Positions 34,271 through 44,267 of a DNA stretch of 64,000 nucleotides are shown in pieces. The stretch lies in contig CM038046.1 in NCBI GenBank assembly GCA_021397845.1, positions 6,305,001 to 6,369,000 of the forward strand. Direction: 5' to 3'. Origin of the DNA: Areca catechu (Eukaryota > Streptophyta > Magnoliopsida > Arecales > Arecaceae). The notes under the pieces are model-generated. The model ran no database searches. It saw nothing but the letters and a program-made list of their open reading frames with translations, and was not told the DNA's origin. How positions within the stretch are numbered: position 1 is the first letter of the stretch; the number at the start of each line of letters is the position of its first letter. The position numbers and the translations under genes are program-made.

Positions 34271-36229
34271 GGTAAGGAAGGACAAGGGGCAGAATGAAGA
34301 GTCAGTCAATGCAGTGACTGAGATAATTGAAGATGCATTGGTTCTCAGCGTGGACAGTCCGATGGAGTCTTGGGTCTTAGACTCTGGAGCTTCGTTCACT
34401 TTACCTCACAAAAGGAGTCTATGCGCAACTACATTGCTGGAGACTTCGGAAAGGTCCATCTTGCAGATGAAGAGCCTTTGGATATTGTGGAAAAGGGTGA
34501 TGTACACATCAAGATGCCAGATCAGTCAGTTTGGAAGCTCAAGAATGTCAGACATGTTTCAGGATTGAAGAGAAACCTGAAATCAGTCAGACAGCTAGAC
34601 TTAGAGGGGTACATTACAACTTTTGTTGGTGGCTCTTGGAAGATCATCAAAGGTGCGATGGTAATAGCATGAGGAAGCAAGTTGCATACCCTTTATATCA
34701 CTAGTAATACTAGAGATGCAGTGGTACTAGCACAGGCAGACTCAGAGTTGTGGTGTTACATGCTGGGTCACATGAGCGAGAAATGAATGCAAGTACTGTT
34801 GAAGAGGGACAAGCTACCGGGTTTGAAGACAACAGATATTGATTTCTGCGAGAGTTGTGTTCTTGGGAAGTAGAAGAGAGTCAGCTTCTCCAAGATTGGC
34901 AGGGCACCAAGATCAAGAAAGCTGGAGCTTGTGCATACTGATGTGTGGGGTCCTTTCCTGGTTGCATCCTTTGGAGCTTCACGATATTATATGACTTTCA
35001 TCAATGACCCACCATAAAGGTATGGGTTTATTTTTTATAAAATAAATCTGATGTATTTGACACTTTCAAGAAGTGGAAAAGTTTAGTGGAGAATGAGTCT
35101 GGACAGAAGAAAAGTACCTGAGATCGAATAATGGAGGCGAGTATGACAGCATCGAGTTTAAGGAGTTCTGCGCAATCAATGGAATCAAGATGGAGAAGAC
35201 GATTCCAAGTATGCCACAACAGAACGGGATAGCTGAGCGCATGAATAGGACCTTGAATGAGAGAGCCAGAAGCATGAGGCTCCATGCTGGATTGCCCAAG
35301 ATGTTTTGGGCTGAGACAGTTAGCACTGCTGCCTATCTGATCAACAGGAGTCCCTCAGTCCGTCTTGAGTATAAGCTACTAGAAGAAGAGTTGACAGGGA
35401 AATCAGCAAGTTTATCTCATCTAAAGGTTTTTGATTGTATCTCCCACGTACATGTCAATGCAAAGAAGAAGTCAGAGAGGTGCTTCTTCATTGGATATGG
35501 CACTAATGAGTCCGGTTACAAGCTCTGGAATGAGAAGGACAGGAAGATCATCAGGAGCAAGGACGTTGTGTTCAATGAAAGAACCATGTATAAGGATTAG
35601 AGTGTTCTAGATAGAGCAAGATAGGCATACAAGGAAAAATAACAAGTAGAGTTGGAAGAGATCATAAAAAAGAACATTACCAAGGGAGCAAGAGATCCTA
35701 AACCTGAGCCAGAGACACCTCAGCTGAGGAGATCTACAAGGATCCTGAAACTATGTGTAAGGTATTCACCCTCATTGTATTATCTGTTGTTGACAGATGA
35801 AGGAAAGCCAAAGTGCTTTGATGAAGCCATGGAGAGCGAAGATTCGGTCAAGTGGGAGCTGGCGATGAAGGACGAGATGCAGTCCTTGATAAAGAACCAG
35901 ACATGGAAGCTCAGCATACTACCGAAAGGAAAGAAAGCATTACAAACAAGTGGGTCTACAAGATCAAGGAAAAGCACAATGGTAGCAAAAGGTACAAGAC
36001 AAGGTTAGCTATGAAAAGGTTCCAACAGAAAGAAGATTCAGGTGGTGATGCCAACACTAGGAGGACCACGACATGGTACGTGTATACCATTGGCGGGACA
36101 GCGGTGAGCTGGGTCTCGCAATTGCAGAAGATCGTGGCTCTTTCTACCATCGAGGTGGATATGCTGATAAAGACGGTCACTACAGAGAAATTAGGGCCAT
36201 GCATGGCCTCAATTAGCCTCCGGAGCTAG
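34271..36229 (+). pseudogene. copia-B protease-integrase and fused RT/RNase H stump
   Basis: Visible: protease WVLDSGAS (near 34370); GAG-pre-integrase text (34520-34870); integrase with VHTDVWGP (34932), LRSNNGGEY (35120, the second catalytic Asp replaced by Asn) and PQQNGIAERMNRT (35205-35250); and the pre-RT text DEAMESEDSVKWELAMKDEM (35820-35880). In one open frame (35852-36229) the pre-RT words KTRLAMKRFQQKED run straight into SGGDANTRRTTTWYVYT and GGTAVSWVSQLQKIVALST, which is RNase H. The RT palm with its YVDD motif is therefore absent. The element could not reverse transcribe on its own. Confidence 0.9.
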
Positions 36230-36337
36230 TTGATTGGAGGCATCACACAGGATACTGACTTATTTTTTTTATTTTTTCTTGGAAGTTTATTTTTTGATGT
36301 TTCAAGTGGATGTGTCTAAGTCTCCAAGTGGGAGAAT

Positions 36338-37335
36338 TGTTGGTATGGAGCCATATCCACCCAAGATCCATATCCAGAGAAGCCCAGAAGCCCAGCAGAA
36401 AAACTTAGAGAAATCAAAAAAAGGGAAAAAGAGGATGCAGGCCAGCCCGTCAGATCGGACCGGCCCAGACCCATGCACGTGGCCCAGCGCACAGCCCAGG
36501 TGCGCGGGCGCGCTGGAGCACGGCCCGGCCCAGGCGCATGGGTGCGCGACCCGGCCCGGTGCATGGGCGCTCGGGGTGCGGCCCAAGCCCACATGCGGGG
36601 CACGCGCGAGCGCGCGGGCTCAGCTCAGTTCGAAGCGGCGATGACCTGGGGCATTTCTCGTTAGTTTCCTAGGTGGTTCTCACAGTTCTCGCGGCTCACA
36701 GCGGTCCATGGCATTTTAGCACAATCTAGACCGTTCGATCATCTGATCGGACGGTTGAGACTGATCCGAGGGAGATTAGGCTTGATCGGGGCTATTTGAT
36801 ATGGATTTTGGCACGATCTAAGACATTGATCTCAAATCCAATGGCTTAGAAGCTTTTTTAAGGGTTCTTGGATTTCTGAGATGAGTTTTTTACCTTATTT
36901 TGGACTCGTTCGTTCCTCATTGCATCAGGAGACACCGATAGAGAGCTGAGGAGAGCCTACTGAGTAGAACACAACCTGCAGAGCAACAGAGAGCCAGAGG
37001 TTTTGCAATCCAGTGTAGTCCAAGGATTTTCCAAGAGAGAAACAAGGGGAAGAGAGAGAAAAAGGTAGAGAGAGGGCAAGGGTTATTCTTTCTTCTTTCT
37101 TCATATTGGGCTGGGCTTTGTATCTAGGGAGGGTTCTCTTGTATAATAACTTCCTGTATTTCTTCCTGATAGTGAAGATTTGATCCTGTGCGGCCATGGA
37201 CGTAGAAGCAAGAGGCTCCAAACCATGTAATCCCTGTATGTTTGCTTATGATTGTTTTTTATTTATCTTTCAGGCTTTCTTTTTCATTTCTTCTGCGAAC
37301 CTTTTGGCATCCCACTGCAATCCACATCCCTAACA
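36338..37335 (+). repeat. copia-B 3' LTR
   Basis: 998 bp, colinear with the 5' LTR but about 80 bp longer, mainly in the GC-rich tract at 36450-36640. A purine tract AAGTGGGAGAAT precedes it. Confidence 0.93.
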
Positions 37336-37340
37336 TTGCT

Positions 37341-39002
37341 TTGTTTTTTCCTTTAGAGTTTATAGAGGCTACCTTCTTGTTTAATTTTGTTTACTGCTAG
37401 TTTGATATTTATTTCTTGATTTATTGTCAAAAGGGTCGAGAAAGGTTTGTCCATCTCTCAATTTTCCTTTTGATATGTCATAGAGGCCCAGATTAGTAGT
37501 TTGGCTGTCCCTGTTTGGTTTATTATTGTGTCTTTGTATTATTATTTCAAGATCCTTTAATTTGAATATTTGTATCACCTTTATATCTAATTTCAAGACA
37601 GATATATAGTGGATTGCTTCTCTTTTGTATGGATGTAGACAGATTTGTCGAGACACATAAATTTTTTATCTTTTTTATACTTATTATTTATGCCCATGAT
37701 ATGTTCAGTAAAATATCACAATAACATAGAATATTAATTTAAAAATTTGAAGTGATCCAATTTGCTGTGTAACCTAAGGTATTGCTTTGCTTTAATGAAG
37801 CCATAAAATAAAGGCCTCGTGACCCTACTCGTGCGAGGCATGCAACTAAGTAGTTAGCTATACACTAAGATCAGTACAGTCAATTAAAAATGGGCTTAAA
37901 TGGACTATACCTATAAGTACTTGGAACTGATTTTAGAATGGGCCAAACCCAAATTCCATTAGAAAAAGAAAAAAAGACATCACTGGATTTTATTTTTTCT
38001 TCTCATTAGATTTGGGCCGACCCACTCTAAAACCAATTCTAGGCACTTATAGGCATAGTCCTAGCTCAATCTGTAAATCTATTTTTATCTAATTATATTG
38101 GTTAAATCCAACAAATTTAATGAAATTTTTAGCCCGTTCATCCAAACAAGCTTTAATTTTACTTTTAACCTAAGCGCTGGAAAGCTTCGGCATGGCACAT
38201 CAATAACATCTTAAAGATCACCTAGATTGGGCATTATCTTTAGGATTAATATGACCCCAGTTTTTGCATGCAGGTTAAAGGGATTAATTGCACCAAACTG
38301 AATGACTAAGATTGTTTTGCTCAATATGTTGTTCAGATCTTTCAAGGATGATTAGGTGCAGCTCCAATCAACGACAAGGTTCATGGATTCTTAGAGTAAT
38401 AGTTTAAAAATTTGGAGCACAAAAGGGAAAAGGACAAGGACAGGCAGCATCTCAACCTAAGCCACAGGTCATGATGGGCTATTGCTTGCAATAACTAGAA
38501 GGCTTGCAAGTGTTGATATTGATTTTGAAAGCAAACATATCTCATTTTGCTAATGATAAAGACTTCAGCATCCAGTGAGATCATCAAGTGGCTGTGAGTG
38601 TCAGCTTACCTGAGACTTACTGATGATTCCTATCAATTTTTTCTTGTCCTGTTAAGTGATGGAAGGTGCCTCACCAAATCAAGTCAGGCACAACTAGGGC
38701 ATGCAGCTAAAGCCATCACCAACCAACAGAAGTATCAGAAGCTGACAAGAAACACAAATTGGTGAATTGCCACATTCTTTATAAAGTGAAAGGTTAGCCA
38801 AACAACAGAATCTTTGCATTAAAAGAATAAAGACAATGGCACTCTGCTCAATGCTGCCAGCCAAACAAATTATGTGGAAAGGTCAATCAGGAGCTATCAA
38901 CCAAGACTCCCTCCTCAGCAAAATAATTAAATAGAAAACAAAAGATATTTGCATGCGGAAAAGCTTGAACGAAAACAAGTAAAAAGCAAAAAAAAAAAAA
39001 AA
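37341..39002. other. Spacer with a foldback repeat
   Basis: No coding sequence recognised apart from chance open frames. It contains the foldback at 37902-38061 and ends in an A-run abutting the poly(A)-derived T-run of the next LINE. Confidence 0.6.
37902..38061. repeat. Foldback (MITE-like) inverted repeat
   Basis: The left arm from GGACTATACCTATAAGTAC (37902) through TGGGCCAAACCCAAATTCCA matches the inverse of the right arm, which ends CACTTATAGGCATAGTCC (38061). The arms are about 60-65 bp, roughly 80% alike, around a purine/pyrimidine loop. The superfamily and target duplication are not determined. Confidence 0.85.
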
Positions 39003-39376
39003 TTTTTTTTTTTTGATAAGTCGGATGCATCAACTAACAGACCTGATATGAATGCATTCCAAAAAATCAGAAAGAATACAATCTCGAAACCTCAAAGGAA
39101 AGTCCCCTAATCCTGTCCATAACACCTGTCTAGAGTGAGCAGCAACAAAGGAAGCCACCCAGTCTGCAGCCGAATTGGCCTTCCTGAAAATGTGCCTAAC
39201 AAGAACCGAGGAGCAACCCTCTAATCACAATGTGATATCGCGAATCAAAGGATGCGCAGAAGCCAAGTCCAACACCCCTTTGATCTACGAAATCACAGTA
39301 GCAGAGTCCCCCTCGATAATCAAATGATGAGCCCTAAGATAGCAATAAGCATAGCGGATACCAGCCCATGCTGCTG

Positions 39377-39910
39377 TCAGTTCTGCCTGAGGAACTGAAA
39401 CATCAAAGAGATAGTACCCCCAGCGGTTACAATGTCAAGGCTATGACTCCGAATCACAAAAGCAGCACCACCACCAGGACCTCTCACACTTCCATCAAAG
39501 TTGACTTTGACATACCTCGGAGGAGGGGGTTCACAAGAAAAGAATACCCTCCGGGCCGCTCTACGAGCAATGCCGGAATCCCAGATCGCCGAGAATGTCA
39601 TAGTCACTCTGTGGAACTCCTCGATGTGCACCCGAGCTCTCTCCAGCAGAACTGTGGTGGAACACCTCGTATGGTTGAAAACAAGGGCATTCCGAGAAAG
39701 CCAAATATGATAAGCCAGGTATGCCGGAAGGGCAAAGCCAGAAAGAACAGTAGGAGACCTCAGAAGATCCATGAAGGCATCAACTAACTCCCCAGCTTGA
39801 GCACTCATAAAATCCATCTCCATCACTCTCCAAACATGTCTAGCCCTCGAACATGTAAAAAGCACGTGCTCCAAGGATTCAGAATGAAAGTCACAAGCAG
39901 GGCTCAACAC
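39377..39910 (-). pseudogene. LINE zf-RVT and RNase H segment
   Basis: A 177-codon open stretch begins in the zinc-binding region (CDFHSESLEHVLFTCSRA, CxxH-type ligands visible). It passes through AYLAYHIWLSRNALVFNH and enters an RNase H-like fold at KVNFDGSVRGPGGGAAFVIR, where the catalytic Asp sits in NFDGS. It is part of ORF2 of the truncated LINE and is the best preserved stretch of it. Confidence 0.82.
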
Positions 39911-40859
39911 TGAAGACCTCCAAGCATGTGCTCCCGGAACAAACGAACCAGGTCAAACATATGAGCACGGCTCAACACTGAAGACCTCCAAACTCGGATA
40001 TTAGTATAAGGATGTGCCGGCAGAGCAATAGAGAGGACCCTCTCACCCAAGATAACCCCAAAGGTCTGAAGAACCAAAGCATGACTCCACTAGGATCCAT
40101 CAGGAAATAGGAGATCAGCAACAGTCATCAACACCGGACCATCCATCGCCACAAAGGTAGGCCAACGGGCTAAAGGGAACTTCAAGATCCACGGCTCATC
40201 CATAAAGCTAATCAAAGAACCGTCTCCTATAACCCACCTCATATATGGAATGACATTAGGAGCTATCTGGTTCATCTCTCTCCAAATAGCCGAACCCTGC
40301 TAAGGACCAACACTACCAGGATCTCTGACCGGAGTCAATAAACCATACCGGGTCTTCATCATAGAAGTCTACATCGTCTCTGGACCTAGCACAAAATGAG
40401 AGACATGCCTCACAATGCTGGCCTCCCTAGTAACTCCCAATAAATGAATACCCAGACCACCAATCCGAGTAGGTTGACAAACCACACTCCATCCCAACAA
40501 GTGAACCTCCCCTGAGTTCTCGAAGAAGACCATAAAAAGGACTGAATAATTTGCTCCACCTTGCATATGATGAACTTTGGAATGACGACATTGAAAAGTA
40601 AGAACACTAGGAGAGAAGTAAGAACGAACTTGATCAGCGTTAACCGACCCATAGAAGAAAGGACCCTACTCTGCCAACCGTCCACCCTCTCCTGAACAGC
40701 AAGCACCACTCTCCGACACTCGGAGCTCCGCAACCTCTCGCCAGAGATAGGAACCCCTAGGTACTATAAGCAACACTCCTGGACAACTACACCCAGTATG
40801 TCCTGAATCGAATGGCGAAGTTTGAAGGGGGTCTTCGGGCTACAACGGACCTCGGACTT

Positions 40860-41225
40860 CTACAAATTCACCCGCTGGCCCGAGGACCCACAGTAATGCT
40901 CAAGGACGGTCCTGAAATCCAGTACCGTAGCCACATAAGCCTGGCCCAAAATGAGGCAATCATCTGCAAAAAGCAAATGCGAGATCGAGAGAGCACCCTG
41001 GGCAGGGCAATACGGTCGCACCACCGACTCTTGTACCATCGCCCGAAGAGCTCGTGAGAGAGAATCAGTGCAAAAGATGAACAAAAAATGAGAGAGTGGG
41101 CAACCTTGTCGAAGACCGGCCGTGGAGTGAAAAAAAATTGATGGAGTCCCATTGATAAGAATAGCATAAGCCGAATTCGAAACATAGGTCATAATCCGAT
41201 CTATCCAGCACTAATGAAACACAGG
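40860..41225 (-). pseudogene. LINE reverse transcriptase core fragment
   Basis: A 110-codon open stretch (41192-40860) carries the RT motifs GLRQGCPLSHFLF and FADD, with INGTPSIFF before them. The frame changes just upstream (near 41190), where DRIMTYVSNS-like text continues. The domain is incomplete because the element ends at 41225. Confidence 0.85.
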
Positions 41226-42003
41226 CCATAACCGGCAATCGGATTGGTGGCAGGATCCCAGCAGCCGGACCAGTAGCGAACCCTGGCAATTGGACCAGTG
41301 GCAGGACCCTGATGATCGGACCGATGGAAAAATCCTGGTGGCCGGATCGATAATCAAACCGGTGGCAAAACCCTGGCAATCGGAATGGTGGCAGGACCTT
41401 GGTGGCCAGACCGGCGGTCAGACTGGTGGCAGGGTTCTACTATCAGTTTGGCCGTCAGGGTCCTGTCACCTGTCTGATAACCGATCCGGCCACTAGGGTC
41501 TAGCTACCATTCCGACTGCCAGGGTCCTGCCACCGGTCTGACCACCGATCCGACCACCAAGGTCCTGCCACCAGTCCGACCACCAGGATCCTGCCGCCGG
41601 TCTGGCCGCCATGGTCCTGCCACCGGTCTGGCCGCCATGGTCCTACTACCGATTCAGTCACCAAGGTCATACCGCCGGTCTGACCATCAAGGTCCTGCCA
41701 CCATTCCGACTGCCATGGTCCTGCCACCGGTCTAACCATCGATCCAGCCACCAGGGTCCTGCCACCGGTCCTGCCGCCAAGGTCCTACCACCGGTCAGGC
41801 CGCCATGGTCCTGTCACCAGTCCGGTCGCCATGGTCCTGCTACCAATCCGATCATCAGGGTCCTGCCACCGGTCCGATCGCCGGTCCGGCCACCGGTCCG
41901 ATCGCCGGTCCGGCCACCAGGGTCCTGCCATCATTCCGACTGCCAGGGTCCTACCACCGGTCTTGTCGCCAGGGTCTTGTCATCGGTCCAACCGGCAAGG
42001 ATC
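41226..42003. repeat. ~26-bp minisatellite that changes orientation midway
   Basis: From about 41440 to 42003 the array repeats a GTCCTGCCACCGGTCTGGCC-type unit, period about 26 bp, with some shorter and longer units. From 41226 to about 41440 the same unit appears in the opposite orientation (GGTGGCAGGACC, TGGTGGCCAGACCGG). Open frames through it on both strands are by-products of the repetition. Confidence 0.9.
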
Positions 42004-42502
42004 TATTATAAATATTATAATAAATATTTTTATATATTATAAATATATATTATATATTATATATATATTATATTATATAAATATAATAAGATAATAATAT
42101 TATATTTATTATAATATAAAATATGACATAATATATTATTATAATATCATATTATTATTTTTCTTATTTATTTAATTTTTTTCTAATTTAAAAAATATTA
42201 ATTTTTTTTCAAATTATAATATATTTATTATTATTTGGAATATAAAATATTTATTATAATATAAAATATGCCATAATATATTATTATAATATTATATTAT
42301 TATTTTTCTTATTTTTTATTTTTTCTAATTTTAAAAAAAATATTAATTTTTTAAGATTTTTATTAAATTTTTGTAAATTATAATATATTTATTATATTTT
42401 GAAATATGAATTATTTATTATAACATAAAATATATCATAATGTATTATTAAATAATATATATTAAATTTTAAATAGAAGTATTAAAAAAAAATTTGATTA
42501 GC
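42004..42502. other. AT-rich tract with a partial tandem duplication
   Basis: More than 85% A/T by eye. A block around ATAATATATTATTATAATAT followed by TATTATTATTTTTCTTATTT occurs twice, near 42110-42180 and 42250-42320. No coding content. Confidence 0.75.
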
Positions 42503-42569
42503 TGAAATTGTCTTTCCGAAAGATGATTTCAGTCTGAATTTGAAATCGTCTCTCGGAAAGACGATTTCC
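42503..42569. repeat. Two adjacent near-perfect palindromes
   Basis: TGAAATTGTCTTTCCGAAAG + ATGATTTCA (42503-42531) and its relative TGAAATCGTCTCTCGGAAAG + ACGATTTCC (42541-42569) are each self-complementary and are about 76% alike to one another. They could form paired hairpins. A short direct repeat ACCTATTTTCGTAAATAT follows twice at about 42588-42634. Confidence 0.85.
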
Positions 42570-42737
42570 ATCAAATCAACAGCGTACACCTATTTTCGTA
42601 AATATATAACCGAATACCTATTTTCGTAAATATTTAATAAATTTATATTATTTTTAAAAAATCCTGAAAAATTGAACCTTCTTTCCATTCCAGCTGATGT
42701 TAATCTGAATTCAAACTAGGATACAATCATTTGGAAG

Positions 42738-43019
42738 TTGAACTTCACTTCATCTTTCATATACTATTTCTTGACTTCTAGAGGTGTGAAGGGATCTTTG
42801 GCCGAGTTGATTTGGAAGGATAAGATTCCATTTGAGGTTAAATGTCTCATGTGGTTGGCCCTCTTGAACAAACTCAATATCAGAGGGATACTACAAAAGA
42901 AAGTATGCAAGAATGTTAGTGGCTATGTACTCTGTGATGGTGCCACGAAATCCACTGATCGCTTATTTGTTAATTGTTTCTTTACTTATCAAATTCGGTT
43001 TGGATTTGTGATAGATTAA
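42738..43019 (+). pseudogene. LINE-type zf-RVT fragment
   Basis: A 93-codon open stretch reads FYYFLTSRGVKGSLAELIWK-like text, then KDKIPFEVKCLMWLALLNKL and VLCDGATKSTDRLFVNCFFT. This matches the zinc-binding region found downstream of RT in plant LINEs (W-x-IP-x-VK-x-LMWLAL ... C..C...ES..HLF..C). No RT or RNase H adjoins it, so it is an isolated fragment. Confidence 0.72.
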
Positions 43020-44061
43020 AAGTATCATTTGTGCCCACTAACTTGCTTTAAATTTATTCTTCATGGTATACGCAGAATTTCAAATCTGAGCTTCATAACC
43101 TGTTCTTATGTTAGTGGCTGCTTTGGTTTGGAGCTGCTGGGAAGAAGGGAACTCAAGGATGTTCCTTAACAAGAGCCCGACAAAGGATTTGTATGTTTCG
43201 GAAAGCATTGGATTTGTTTAATGAGTGGTTTGTTCTCTGTAAACGGAACGAGTTTTCTGGTGTTGCATCAATGGCTAAACTGCTCTTCTCAAAATTCAAC
43301 CTATAAACTATCAGCATACCATTCAAAGGACTGTACATCAAGGCTTATGACCCGTCAAAGCTTTATTTTACACCAAAGGACTATTATTTATCAAAGGGTT
43401 ATTATTCAACAAAGGTTTGTTATAGTTCAGCTACCTGAGATGCATCAATGGATGGCATTTTATTGGATTCATTGCAAATCCAACTATCATCAATCAGGAG
43501 TATGGCCAAAAGAAAGTAGAATCACAGTAAGAAGGAAGTTGTGGAAAGAAAAGTCAGCAAGATTTGAGAAAATAAAAAGAAAATACTTGAAAAAAGAGAA
43601 AGAAAAAAAAGTAGAAATAGAAAAAATGGTTATTGGCAGGTTCTATATACTACGCATCGTATCTTTTCAACCTTGGACAGAAATTAAATATACTGCACGT
43701 CGTATCTATATACTGCACATCGTATCTTAAATAAACATCCAACTTTGGACAGAAATGTCGGTATCTATTGGAAGTTTGGAAACATAATATCTGATCTATA
43801 TGAAAAAGAAAAAAGAAAACATGTATAAAAGAAAGTTTTAAAAGAAAAATCGAAAAGAATTGGGGAAAAAAAAAGGAAATACAAAGAAAAAATGGAGGAT
43901 ATAAATAGATATTGGAGATGTTTTCACTTTGCTTGTTTATTATTTGTACAGGTTAACATTGTAAGCTGCTACTCCATTGCATTTCAAACTTACTGTACAA
44001 AGGGCATCGTCTATCACAGCACTTTGAAGGTTGCAAGGACTGATATACAACTTCTTATTCA
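43020..44061. other. Unassigned AT-rich sequence left of copia-C
   Basis: A-rich in its right half, with a short imperfect repeat TATACTGCAC(G/A)TCGTATCT at about 43690-43730. It joins the sequence right of 50329 when copia-C is removed. No gene recognised. Confidence 0.5.
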
Positions 44062-44066
44062 AAGCC

Positions 44067-44260
44067 TGTTGGATCATAGGAGAAAAGGAAGGAATATTTT
44101 TTTATTATTTTTTATGTTTTAGTCATAGGGATCCTCTCCTTTTTATAGATAAGTTTCATCCTTTATAAGGAATATTTATTCATGGTTAATGGATAAACTG
44201 GGAAATGCCTATTCTTGGTTATTACATAGATGGAAATTGGTTTAGACCAGGTTGTCAACA
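44067..44260 (-). repeat. copia-C 3' LTR
   Basis: 194 bp from TGTTGGATCATAGG to GTTGTCAACA; matches the two halves of the 5' LTR at 49618-49711 and 50227-50329. Confidence 0.9.
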
Positions 44261-44267
44261 CTTCCTT

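Larger units (their letters stand above)
32616..37335 (+). mobile_element. Ty1/copia retrotransposon (copia-B), structurally complete but RT-deleted
   Basis: The 5' LTR is 32616-33531 and the 3' LTR is 36338-37335, with TG...CA ends, a primer site after the left LTR, a polypurine tract before the right LTR and a perfect 5-bp duplication TTGCT (32611-32615 and 37336-37340). The internal region is only 2.8 kb. Gag, protease and integrase are followed by a few RT-leading codons and then directly by RNase H text, so the RT body is missing. The gag text (KIKIDKFDGKDFGFWNMQIE) is Tork-like. Confidence 0.95.
39003..41225 (-). mobile_element. 5'-truncated L1-type LINE
   Basis: A minus-strand LINE. 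A T-run at 39003-39014 is its poly(A) tail. Read on the minus strand, RT text comes first: DRIMTYVSNSAYAILING, AGLRQGCPLSHFLFIFCTD and HLLFADDCLILGQA, with the catalytic FADD near 40960. Next are RT thumb text SMGRLTLIKFVLTSLLVFL (near 40640), WVIGDGSLISFMDEPWILKF (40240-40180), a zf-RVT segment (SLEHVLFTCSRARHVW, near 39850) and RNase H (YVKVNFDGSVRGPGGGAAF, near 39500). The 5' end stops within the RT, next to the minisatellite. ORF1 and endonuclease are missing. Confidence 0.88.

Noticed and set aside
37381..37656. 91-codon minus-strand frame
   Set aside because: AT-rich chance frame without recognisable domain or splice context.
41500..42094. Repetitive Gly/Pro/Val protein from the minisatellite
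   Set aside because: Unit length of about 26 bp is not a multiple of three, so the repeat is not coding-shaped; frames are open on both strands.
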